NCBI RefSeq assembly: GCF_028745515.1
Contig: NZ_JAQZSG010000001.1
Span: 186,001 to 250,000, forward strand
DNA length: 64,000 nucleotides
Reading direction: 5' to 3'
Source of the DNA: Paenibacillus thermotolerans
GTDB lineage: Bacteria > Bacillota > Bacilli > Paenibacillales > YIM-B00363
Shown piece after piece: positions 18,390 to 25,223 of the stretch. The notes beneath the pieces are model-generated. The model ran no database searches. It was not told where the DNA came from and was given only the letters and a program-made list of their open reading frames with translations. Both the position numbers and the translations under genes were made by a program. Position 1 is the stretch's first letter. The number at the start of each line of letters is the position of its first letter.

Positions 18390-18936
18390 GTCGAATCTCT
18401 CCTTCGTTCAAGATAATCTCATAGAATACTAGAGTTTGGTTTACAATCGGATTCGCGCCGCAGCGCAGCGCATCCGTAAGCGACGACGTCGCCGCATGGG
18501 AACGCTCATAATCCGCATCGGTAATTTGTCTGCGCTCTAAAGCCTCATTCAGCTCGTCCTCGTCCAAGACATATATTTCTCCATTAGGCAGCAGGACAAC
18601 ATCCAAATACAAATCTTCAATGTAAGGTATTCCTCCGTTCGTCAGCCCTTGCGATTTAATGATGTCAAAATACCATTGAACGACTTTTCCGTCACGTCCG
18701 ATCATCACCGTGGCTGAGTAGGGCTCGCCCTCAGGGAAAAACATCAGCCAAACGTACCCGTCGTCCGCTATGCATATTTCGCGTTCTCCGTATGACACAA
18801 CGAGAGGCTCCTTGACCCGCTGCAGCGACAGCATGGTTACATACCCGCGAAAGCCGCGATCGTCTACAAAGGTTTGCCTATATTGTTTTTGTAAAATTCT
18901 CCTCCAACCCGGTCGATCGGCATATTTATTTTTCAT
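18376..18936 (-). CDS. DUF402 (FomD-like) domain protein
   Basis: About 186 residues. The core WLMFFPEGEPYSATVMIGRD, VQWYFDIIKS, PYIEDLYLDVVLLPNGEIYVLDEDEL (split here) is the DUF402 signature, found in nucleotide-hydrolysing FomD and Ntdp relatives. The aligned acidic residues that bind metal and phosphate are present (YFD, DLYLD, DEDEL). The ATG at 18936 follows AAGGAGG. Specific substrate unknown. Confidence 0.85.
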   Translation of the reverse strand: MKNKYADRPGWRRILQKQYRQTFVDDRGFRGYVTMLSLQRVKEPLVVSYGEREICIADDGYVWLMFFPEGEPYSATVMIGRDGKVVQWYFDIIKSQGLTNGGIPYIEDLYLDVVLLPNGEIYVLDEDELNEALERRQITDADYERSHAATSSLTDALRCGANPIVNQTLVFYEIILNEGEIRHGER

Positions 18937-18983
18937 AGGGCCTCCTTGTTTTGTGCGCCCTTCTTTTCTGACATTATATAACA

Positions 18984-19015
18984 AAAGAAAACAGGCCGTC
19001 ATCCGCAGCCTGTTT
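18984..19015 (-). terminator. Terminator of the ECF sigma operon
   Basis: On the minus strand AAACAGGC (19015-19008) pairs with GCCTGTTT (18996-18989), followed by TTCTTTTG. It lies 16 bp after the stop of the 73-residue gene, ending the sigma factor operon before the DUF402 gene. Confidence 0.75.
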
Positions 19016-19030
19016 CATTCGCCGAATCGG

Positions 19031-19252
19031 TTATTTTTTCGCGCCGAGTTTGATCAGCTCCGGGAACGAAGGCACGATGGACCTGTACATCCGCGTCAGC
19101 TCCTCCGCCTGCGCCGGATCGACCCCCGCATGGATCAGTTCGTTACGGAACGTGCGGGAGCCCCGCCGTTTGTGAAATCCGATACTCAGCAGCGTACCGG
19201 GCATTTTGACGATCAGCACAAGCGCATACGCAACGATTTTCGCCACGTTCAT
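19031..19252 (-). CDS. Small protein, last gene of the ECF sigma operon
   Basis: 73 residues, unknown. A hydrophobic N-terminal stretch (VAKIVAYALVLIVKMPGTLL) could be a membrane helix. The C-terminal half (TFRNELIHAGVDPAQAEELT, then MYRSIVPSF) closely resembles part of the preceding gene product (TFYKELVNAGIPAAEALAMT, then KDYMNQV), so the two look homologous in this segment. It starts five bases after the previous stop, so it is co-transcribed. Confidence 0.7.
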   Translation of the reverse strand: MNVAKIVAYALVLIVKMPGTLLSIGFHKRRGSRTFRNELIHAGVDPAQAEELTRMYRSIVPSFPELIKLGAKK

Positions 19253-19256
19253 ACGT

Positions 19257-19559
19257 TTACTTGTCAGAGCTATACGAATAGCTCGTATGGGAACCGTTCT
19301 TCATGACATCGGATGTGACCGACTTGACCTGATTCATATAATCCTTGGTCATGGCCAGCGCTTCGGCGGCCGGAATGCCCGCGTTCACCAGCTCTTTGTA
19401 AAAGGTCCCGACCGCTTTACCGATCTTGGCGCCCGCTTCCTCGGAATACAGCGTTCCCAGCAAGTCGCTTACAAGCTTCGGCACTTTCGCCGATACGATT
19501 TCCAGCAGTTCTCCGATTTCCTTCGTCGGAATATCGTGATGATGATGCTCATGGCTCAT
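19257..19559 (-). CDS. Small His-rich N-terminus protein in the ECF sigma operon
   Basis: 100 residues, unknown. It begins MSHEHHHHD, a possible metal-binding tag, followed by helices DIPTKEIGELLEIVSAKVP and KLVSDLLGTLYSEEAGAKIG, then the motif shared with its neighbour (TFYKELVNAGIPAAEALAMT) and a Ser-rich end SYSYSSDK. The ATG at 19559 is chosen for AAAGGAGA upstream. It overlaps the preceding gene by four bases. No signal peptide. Confidence 0.75.
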   Translation of the reverse strand: MSHEHHHHDIPTKEIGELLEIVSAKVPKLVSDLLGTLYSEEAGAKIGKAVGTFYKELVNAGIPAAEALAMTKDYMNQVKSVTSDVMKNGSHTSYSYSSDK

Positions 19560-19906
19560 ACGAACAGTCTCCTTTGCAATCGTTTCATAATCGGATAAAC
19601 GACAGGCGGCAGCGTCAGCCGAAGCGCCCACTCGCTCCATTGCAGCCATTCGGGCTCTTTGCTTTCCGTCCGGTCAATCCGGCGGTCAGCCTTCCTTTGA
19701 ATTTCGGCTAACAACTTCTGCTTCGCTTTGTCGTCCATGACGGCCGACAGCCGTTTCATGTTTTCACGGAGTTCCACTTCCAGCTTAAGGCATTCGCGAA
19801 ACGGCTCGTCATGCAGAATCAATTGAAACACTGCGGCCTTATCCTCGGGTTCCAAGGCGCCTTGGAGATAAAGAAAGGCCAGCTCCTGTTTTCGACTATG
19901 CTCCAT
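19556..19906 (-). CDS. Probable anti-sigma-like or regulatory partner of the ECF sigma factor
   Basis: 116 residues. The N-terminal helices (ELAFLYLQGALEPEDKAAVF, ECLKLEVELRENMKRL) have the look of an anti-sigma N-terminal domain without the zinc-binding HxxxCxxC. The C-terminal end (WALRLTLPPVVYPIMKRLQR) is amphipathic but has no clear membrane span. It overlaps the sigma gene by 11 bp, the normal position for an anti-sigma factor. Function is inferred from position only. Confidence 0.6.
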   Translation of the reverse strand: MEHSRKQELAFLYLQGALEPEDKAAVFQLILHDEPFRECLKLEVELRENMKRLSAVMDDKAKQKLLAEIQRKADRRIDRTESKEPEWLQWSEWALRLTLPPVVYPIMKRLQRRLFV

Positions 19907-20378
19907 TCGGGCCTCCCTCCTTCAACCACTCGGATAGTTTGCATTTGGCGTGATAAGCGCGGCTTTTGACGGTGCCCTCCGGAATATCAAGCATGGCGGC
20001 GATTTCGCCGACCGACAGCCCTTCGACATATTGCGCGTACAAAATGGTTCGTGCGGACTCGTCAAGCCGGTTCATCAAATCCGAGAAGTGTATCGCCTCC
20101 GTCCAATCCATTCCCCCGCTGCCGCCTGCCGGAATACTCTCTCGGAGGGCCGTTTCGCGATCCGGCAGACGGCGCAATCGGTCGACCATTCGCCGATGCG
20201 CGATGGTGAGGAGCCACGGCTTCGGCCGCTCCGGCTTGCGTCCGGCTTGAAGCTCGCGGTATGCCGCAAGGAACGTCTCTTGAAACATGTCTTCCATCAA
20301 GTGAACGTCCCGGATTTTAAACCGCAGGAACGAGTACACGCAATCGGCGTATTGCATGTATAGTTCTTCAAAGGTCAT
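19896..20378 (-). CDS. ECF-type RNA polymerase sigma factor
   Basis: 160 residues with both ECF regions: region 2 (QYADCVYSFLRFKIRDVHLMEDMFQET, split here, then RPKPWLLTIAHRRMVDRLRR) and region 4 (LDESARTILYAQYVEGLSVGEIAAMLDIPEGTVKSRAYHAK, split here). It should direct a small stress regulon, including itself. An ECF-type promoter (TGAACC-N16-CGACTA) lies 24 bp upstream of its start, consistent with autoregulation. The three downstream genes form its operon. Confidence 0.92.
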   Translation of the reverse strand: MTFEELYMQYADCVYSFLRFKIRDVHLMEDMFQETFLAAYRELQAGRKPERPKPWLLTIAHRRMVDRLRRLPDRETALRESIPAGGSGGMDWTEAIHFSDLMNRLDESARTILYAQYVEGLSVGEIAAMLDIPEGTVKSRAYHAKCKLSEWLKEGGPNGA

Positions 20379-20401
20379 CCCTCACCATCCTTTCTACTGA
20401 A

Positions 20402-20429
20402 TAGTCGCAGAAACTGCCGCGCAGGTTCA
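20402..20429 (-). promoter_or_regulatory. Putative autoregulatory ECF promoter
   Basis: On the minus strand TGAACC (20429-20424), 16-bp spacer, CGACTA (20407-20402). The AAC-containing -35 and CG-starting -10 with 16-bp spacing follow the ECF pattern (for example SigW: TGAAAC-N16-CGTA). It lies in the gap between helD and the sigma gene. Confidence 0.6.
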
Positions 20430-20440
20430 CGAGGAGCAAA

Positions 20441-22786
20441 TTATTTTTTCAATTCGTACGCGGTAGCCGCCGCATCTTGTATGAACGGACTCATTTCCCC
20501 GATATAGAACAAATGAAGCTCGTGCATTGCGCGCGTGCATACGGTATAAAGCAGCTTGCGATCTTCTTCTTCGCCGTACTGAGACGCCGATGCGTCGTAA
20601 ACGATCGCGGCGTCAAATTCGACCCCTTTGGCCAAATAAGACGGGATGACCGAAACCCCGGGAACGAAGGCGGCCGACTCTTTCGTGATCAGAACGGCGG
20701 ACAAGCGGCGATTGATCCGATCGAAAGCGTCCTTTGTCTCGCTTGCGGTTTTGCAAATGACGGCGATCGTCCGATAGCCTTCGGATTGCAGGCGATGGAT
20801 CAGTGACGCAACACGCTCCGCCGCAGTCTCGCGATCGGGAGCCTCGGATACGATCGGTTTGGGGCCGTCGCGCTCGAACGGTTCGATGCCGCCGCCTTCT
20901 TTTACCAGCTCCCTTGTAAACTCAACGATTTGCCGTGTGGACCGGTACGACCTCGGCAGCACGATCAGCTCCCGCTCCGCAGGATCGAACCATGCCTCCG
21001 CCGCCGCAAACCCGCTCCCCGCGTTCGGAAAAATCGCTTGATTGAAATCGCCAAGCAAGGTCATTTTTGCCCTAGGGAACAACCGGCTGATAAAGGCATA
21101 ATGGAACGGAGAATAGTCCTGCGCTTCATCGATAAAGACATGGCGTATCGAACGATTCGTATGGAACCCTTCCAGCCTTTCTTTCACATATACGAAAGGC
21201 GCCGCGTCCTCATACGGAAGTTCGCCGAGCTCCAGCCTTGCGGCGGTTTGCTCGCATATGTCCGCCCACTCCTCAGGAATGTTCTGCGCGTCCGTAAACG
21301 AGGAAAACCGGGCCGCATCCCGATACAATAGGCTGTAAATAGCGGCCGTATCCAAGAAGCCGAGCTGTTCCGCCCATGCCCGCAGCGGACGGAAGTGCGC
21401 CTCCACTACTTTCTCCGCGAGAAATTCAAACTCCTTATCGAAATCGTCGAACGAATTCTCGGAAAAGCGATTCTGTTTTTGCAGCTCTTTATACGCCCAC
21501 AGATATTCGTCCTGGTCCAGCAATCCGACTTCTTCTTCGACCCAAGGCTGCCGTCTGATTTCCGCTTCGCAACGATCCAGCTTCGCGAGCAGCCATTGCG
21601 ACAGCAGCCGGATCCGGTTCGGCACTCGGATCGAAGCGTCGTAAGCGTAAAACTGCTTCTTCATTTCATCCGCCGTAATTAATGCTTCGCCGCGAAACAC
21701 GACGTCTTTGAAGCATATTCCGCACTGGGCCAAAGACTCGGTATACCGCTCGAGCGCCTGCATAAACCAAGCGGACGATTTGGCCCGAATCCCCGCCATA
21801 CGCACGGAATATCCCGGCGTTTCCCGGGATGTCAGCGTATACTCCATTTGATCGAACGGGTCCTCCGGCTTGAACGTCTCACCGATTCGATGCTCCAAAT
21901 ATTCCTGGAGCGTCGTTTGCTGCATATTTTCTTCGCCGAGCTCGGGCAGGACAGTGGAAATATAACCGTTAAAGATCGGGTTGGGGGAAAACAGCACGAT
22001 CTGATCGGCAGTCAGCATGCCGCGGTACCGGTAGAGCAAGTAGGCAATCCGCTGCAGCGCAGCCGACGTCTTTCCGCTGCCCGCCGCGCCTTGCACGATC
22101 AGCACTCGGCTCTTCTCGTTGCGGATGATCCGGTTTTGCTCCTTCTGGATCGTAGAAACGATCGTTTTCATATGCGTGTCCGCACGCTTGCCCAGCATCT
22201 CCCGCAGCAGCTGATCTCCGATCGTAATTCCCGCGTCGAACATGCCTTCCAGCTGTCCGCTTCGTATGACGTACTGCCGTTTCTCTTTCATAACGCCGCG
22301 GATCGTCCCGCTCGGCGTCTCGTAGGATGCCGGCCCGGGAAGAAAATCATAGTACATGCTGGATATCGGCGCACGCCAATCGTAGATGAGAAAGTCCAAT
22401 TCGTCCTCGTCAAGGAGCGATGCAAGGCCGATATAAATGCGATCCTCGGCCGGCATGCCGTCTTCCAAAAAATCGATTCTGCCGAAATAAGGAGATTGCA
22501 GCAGCCGTTCGAGAACGGACGCCTTTTTGGCCGCAAGCCGATAGCTTCGCTCCTTCTCGGACAGCAGGTCCGCTTGCTGCTTTATGCTAGCGTACGTTTC
22601 TATCGCATCGTTCGGATCGTCAAAACTGATCGTCACGTCCTCCCAGAAGTGCTTGCGAATATCGACTACATCCGACTTCTGTAGTCCCGCCTCCTCCCGA
22701 AGAACCGAGATTCGCTCCTCGATCACTTTCTTGACCCGTTCGATCCGTTGCTGCTCCGCAGTCCAATCGCGCTGTTCCATGCTCAT
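20441..22786 (-). CDS. helD: RNA polymerase recycling motor HelD, UvrD/Rep-type helicase
   Basis: About 781 residues. HelD binds stalled RNA polymerase and releases it from nucleic acid. The N-terminal coiled-coil (IERVKKVIEERISVLREEAG) is the finger that enters the secondary channel. Walker A (VQGAAGSGKTSAALQ, about residue 235), Walker B (VFIDEAQDYSP), GDFNQAIFP and RSYRSTRQI of the UvrD core follow, ending with YTVCTRAMHELHLF. The ATG at 22786 is preferred because GGGGAG lies nine bases upstream. Faces the palindrome at 22824-22838. Confidence 0.93.
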   Translation of the reverse strand: MSMEQRDWTAEQQRIERVKKVIEERISVLREEAGLQKSDVVDIRKHFWEDVTISFDDPNDAIETYASIKQQADLLSEKERSYRLAAKKASVLERLLQSPYFGRIDFLEDGMPAEDRIYIGLASLLDEDELDFLIYDWRAPISSMYYDFLPGPASYETPSGTIRGVMKEKRQYVIRSGQLEGMFDAGITIGDQLLREMLGKRADTHMKTIVSTIQKEQNRIIRNEKSRVLIVQGAAGSGKTSAALQRIAYLLYRYRGMLTADQIVLFSPNPIFNGYISTVLPELGEENMQQTTLQEYLEHRIGETFKPEDPFDQMEYTLTSRETPGYSVRMAGIRAKSSAWFMQALERYTESLAQCGICFKDVVFRGEALITADEMKKQFYAYDASIRVPNRIRLLSQWLLAKLDRCEAEIRRQPWVEEEVGLLDQDEYLWAYKELQKQNRFSENSFDDFDKEFEFLAEKVVEAHFRPLRAWAEQLGFLDTAAIYSLLYRDAARFSSFTDAQNIPEEWADICEQTAARLELGELPYEDAAPFVYVKERLEGFHTNRSIRHVFIDEAQDYSPFHYAFISRLFPRAKMTLLGDFNQAIFPNAGSGFAAAEAWFDPAERELIVLPRSYRSTRQIVEFTRELVKEGGGIEPFERDGPKPIVSEAPDRETAAERVASLIHRLQSEGYRTIAVICKTASETKDAFDRINRRLSAVLITKESAAFVPGVSVIPSYLAKGVEFDAAIVYDASASQYGEEEDRKLLYTVCTRAMHELHLFYIGEMSPFIQDAAATAYELKK

Positions 22787-22823
22787 TCGCATGCTCCCCT
22801 TCATGTAAATTTTAAGCCGCGGA

Positions 22824-22856
22824 CGGTTTGACAAACCGCTTTAGTTGTGTTATGAT
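22824..22856 (+). promoter_or_regulatory. Near-consensus sigma-A promoter with overlapping palindrome
   Basis: Plus strand TTGACA (22828-22833), 17-bp spacer, TATGAT (22851-22856). The -35 lies inside the perfect palindrome CGGTTTG-A-CAAACCG (22824-22838), a candidate operator. It points away from helD, into the region now holding the IS element; no convincing plus-strand gene follows. The palindrome also lies about 40 bp before the helD start. Confidence 0.5.
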
Positions 22857-23005
22857 TATATTGGGATATTCTAATCAATATATTTTATACTCCGTGGCCA
22901 CTCTTCATTTTACCATGGAGCTTCTTTTATTTCAAAACAAATGTGAAGCCGCCTTCGATTTTGAAGTGCACCCAGTCAAGTAGACGGTGGAATAAAATAA
23001 AATGA

Positions 23006-23842
23006 TTAAGCTGCCTTAGCACGAGCTTCCATCGGGCTAAGGCTGTTTAATTTTTTCTGTAGCCGCTCGTAGTTATAGAAATGAATGTAGTCATCGATGT
23101 CTTTCTTTAATGCATCAAAGGTATGGTATTTGTGAAGGTAGTATTTCTCGCACTTAAGAGTGCCCCAGAATGCTTCCATAGGACTGTTATCGATACACTT
23201 TCCGACTCTTGACATGCTCTGCGTCATCTCGTTTGCCTCTAAGCGTCTTTTAAAGCCCCAGGACGTGTATTGAAAACCACGATCGCTATGTATCATTGGC
23301 GATGTTCCAGGTGCGGCTTTCAACGCCAGATCAAGTGTTGTGAAAACAAGGTTATTGTTGTTGGAATGGCCAAGTACGTAGGCCACAATGGATTTATCGT
23401 GAAGATCTAAGATTGCACTGAGATAAGCTTTCTGACCTTTTCCGTACTTCATTTCCGTTACGTCGGTCACCCATTTCTCATTCGACTTTTCAGCGGTAAA
23501 ATCGCGGTTCAACAGGTTCTCCGCTATCTGTTCAGGCGTGGATTTCACGTATTTCTTTTTCTTCTTGCGAATAACCGACTGGATGCCTGCAAGTTTCATC
23601 AGGCGATAAACCCGTTTGTGGTTAATCGCACAATCCAGCTGTTTTCTTAAATGAAGAGTTAACTGGCGGTAACCAAAGATGCCATCTACCTTCTCATAAA
23701 GTAAGATCATGGCATTCGCTAAGTGTTCGTTTTCTTGCTCTTGGAAACTGGGTTCCCGATTTAACCACTTGTAGTAGCTTGAGCGGGGAATACCTGCCAC
23801 TTTGCATAGCAGTTGAATGCTAAAACCCGTACTTTGCTGCAC
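23006..23842 (-). CDS. IS3-family transposase OrfB (integrase catalytic domain)
   Basis: 278 residues. Contains the HTH_21-like start (CKVAGIPRSSYYKW, KVDGIFGYRQLTLHLRK) and the rve DDE domain: Asp in KWVTDVTEMKYG, Asp in MIHSDRGFQYTS and Glu in SPMEAFWGTLKCE. The listed start is a GTG; in life it is more likely made as an OrfAB fusion, since the frame is open upstream to the orfA slippery run A6G at 23914-23920. An unlinked ribosome binding site (AAAGGAGG) also precedes it. Confidence 0.95.
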   Translation of the reverse strand: MQQSTGFSIQLLCKVAGIPRSSYYKWLNREPSFQEQENEHLANAMILLYEKVDGIFGYRQLTLHLRKQLDCAINHKRVYRLMKLAGIQSVIRKKKKKYVKSTPEQIAENLLNRDFTAEKSNEKWVTDVTEMKYGKGQKAYLSAILDLHDKSIVAYVLGHSNNNNLVFTTLDLALKAAPGTSPMIHSDRGFQYTSWGFKRRLEANEMTQSMSRVGKCIDNSPMEAFWGTLKCEKYYLHKYHTFDALKKDIDDYIHFYNYERLQKKLNSLSPMEARAKAA

Positions 23843-23883
23843 GGCTTGAATCGAAAGGTAGATGTTCTCCCGGCGTACCTGGC

Positions 23884-24567
23884 TTAAAAACGCCTCCTTT
23901 CGAGTTCCTCTAACTTTTTTAACAATGTATTCTCCGCTCGCAGCCGTTCGTTCTCGGCCTCTAGCTTCTTCATAGCAAGTCTTTGCTGCTCCGCTTCGCT
24001 TAACTCCTCTGCAGGCTTATTCCTCCCGCGTCGATCCTTGAGGGCATCTTCTGCCCCTGCATCATATTTCTTCACCCATTGATAAACCTGCTGATAAGAA
24101 ACCTGATACTTTTCTGCTGCTTTATGGTAATCGTGATTTTGTGAAAGGCAGTACAACACGATATCGATCCGTTCTTCCCAGGTAGTCGTTCGTCCCTTTG
24201 TCATAGCGGCTACGCCTCCATTCTTATACGGTTTTAGACCGCTATGACTATTATACTTTCTAATCCAGTTCCTGAGTTGTGTACGACTTGCTATACTGTA
24301 TTTTCTTATGACTTCGTGTTGTGAGTACTTTCCGGAAAGATAATCTTGAATCGCTTGTAGTTTAAGTTCTACCGAATAACTTTTATTCTTTGAACGAAAT
24401 TCCAACCCTTCAGCTCCGTAAAGTTCATAACGACGTCGCCAGTCTTTCAAAGTACTGACGTTAATACTATATTTGCAGGCTATCTCGCTTAGTGACCCTT
24501 GCCCCGTTTCAAGCTCCTTCAATACGGCTAATTTCTCTTTCCCGCTGTACTCGTTAATTTTGGACAT
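23884..24567 (-). CDS. IS3-family transposase OrfA (helix-turn-helix)
   Basis: 227 residues with two helix-turn-helix units of the HTH_28 type (LSEIACKYSINVSTLKDWRRR and YHKAAEKYQVSYQQVYQWVKKY, split here) and a C-terminal leucine-zipper coiled coil (EQQRLAMKKLEAENERLRAENTLLKKLEE, split here). Such length and architecture mark the IS150 subgroup. A near-terminal A AAA AAG run at 23914-23920 would allow a -1 shift into OrfB, giving the full transposase. Confidence 0.93.
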   Translation of the reverse strand: MSKINEYSGKEKLAVLKELETGQGSLSEIACKYSINVSTLKDWRRRYELYGAEGLEFRSKNKSYSVELKLQAIQDYLSGKYSQHEVIRKYSIASRTQLRNWIRKYNSHSGLKPYKNGGVAAMTKGRTTTWEERIDIVLYCLSQNHDYHKAAEKYQVSYQQVYQWVKKYDAGAEDALKDRRGRNKPAEELSEAEQQRLAMKKLEAENERLRAENTLLKKLEELERRRF

Positions 24568-24676
24568 GAAAAAACTCCCCTTGGTAAACAGGTTTTATTA
24601 TTTCACCTGTCTACCTAGAGGGGAGCATATCATTTTTGGAAGGTGGCTTTTATGTGCTTACCGGGGGCTTACACAA

Positions 24677-24796
24677 TCACCGCTTCGAATCGAACTGGAG
24701 GCGCACGCGCCAGGTGTTATTCGGTGATCCTTGCATTTGTCTCGGTTCAATGCCTTTCGCCTTGCAATATTCCGCATAACGCTCGGGGTTTGTCAG
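24677..24796 (-). pseudogene. C-terminal remnant of an unknown coding sequence
   Basis: In one minus-strand frame about 38 codons read as a protein-like tail (PERYAEYCKAKGIEPRQMQG, then a Trp/Arg-rich end RVRLQFDSKR) before a TGA at 24677-24679. The sequence upstream is the TGTCA array, whose frame soon meets stops. It could be the 3' end of a gene truncated by insertion or deletion. No family is recognised, and a chance reading frame is not excluded. Confidence 0.3.
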
Positions 24797-24921
24797 CGAT
24801 ATTGACTCATTTGTCAGCGAAATTTGCCTACATTGTCAATAACGTTGACTACCGTAACCGTTTGTCAATCAAATTGACAAATGTGTCGCTTCGCGCTGAC
24901 TAATATGTCAATATCACTGAC
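24791..24921. repeat. Array of six TGTCA...TGAC motifs spaced about 21-28 bp
   Basis: Motif starts at 24791, 24812, 24835, 24863, 24884 and 24906, most of the form TGTCA-N7-TTGAC (16 bp): TGTCAGCGATATTGAC, TGTCAATAACGTTGAC, TGTCAATCAAATTGAC, TGTCAATATCACTGAC, with the second and fifth degenerate. Spacing is close to two helical turns. Regular arrays of transposase sites like this occur at ends of Mu-type DDE elements (Tn7/Tn5053-like and IS21-like). No such transposase gene lies in the window, so this would be a solitary end or remnant. The flanking 24922-25038 holds no gene that I can support. Confidence 0.6.
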
Positions 24922-25038
24922 TGTTGAGACGAACGATCCACTGGACTAGCAGTATACAATATTTAACTTCGGTGCGATTGTTTGGGAATGAAGGGCTATG
25001 CATGAGGGAACTTTACAAGGGAAAGGTGGTGACGGCGC

Positions 25039-25179
25039 ATGCCGAAGGATAAACTGAAAGATGAGAGGGACGGAAACCCGAAAACGGTCTATGAGGATAC
25101 GAAAGCGCATGAACGAATCGGCCTGAGGCAGGACGACTCCATAGAGGTTTTGAAAAAGCAAAATTCGCATTTGGAATGA
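25039..25179 (+). CDS. Small charged protein, unknown
   Basis: A 46-residue plus-strand gene starting MPKDKLKDERDGNPKTVYED and ending VLKKQNSHLE. AAAGGTGGTGA lies six bases before the ATG, a strong ribosome binding site. The composition is highly charged and has no membrane segment. Its stop sits against the convergent polC terminator, which may serve both. No recognised family; small acidic-basic proteins like this are frequent in Paenibacillaceae and Bacillus but I cannot assign it. Confidence 0.6.
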   Translation: MPKDKLKDERDGNPKTVYEDTKAHERIGLRQDDSIEVLKKQNSHLE

Positions 25180-25216
25180 AAAAACCGCCCCTCGCTGCGA
25201 TACGGCTTGGGGCGGT
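25179..25216 (-). terminator. Rho-independent terminator of polC
   Basis: On the minus strand ACCGCCCC (25216-25209) and GGGGCGGT (25191-25184) form a GC-rich stem followed by a run of T residues (25184-25179). It starts 7 bp after the polC stop and ends the dxr-to-polC transcription unit at the border of the accessory block. Confidence 0.9.
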
Positions 25217-25223
25217 AATCATA

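Larger units (their letters stand above)
22967..24627 (-). mobile_element. IS3-family (IS150-like) insertion sequence
   Basis: About 1.66 kb with two overlapping-phase genes on the minus strand. The ends form imperfect inverted repeats beginning TGCACCC (22967) and, on the other strand, TGCTCCCC (24627), then both continue with GTAGAC, GGTG and AATAAAA-like blocks. No clear 3-4 bp target duplication is visible (GAAG on the left, TATC on the right), so the ends are approximate or the element has been rearranged. Both genes look intact. Confidence 0.85.

Noticed and set aside
22916-22982. Short plus-strand frame MELLLFQNKC... running into the IS left end
   Set aside because: No ribosome binding site and only about 17 codons before the IS; might be a gene cut by the IS, but nothing supports it.
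24643-24903. 86-codon plus-strand frame over the array
   Set aside because: No ribosome binding site, no family, and the sequence is explained by the repeat array.
24791-24921. TGTCA array as CRISPR
   Set aside because: Motifs are short imperfect palindromes with variable spacing and no constant repeat of 24-36 bp; no cas genes.
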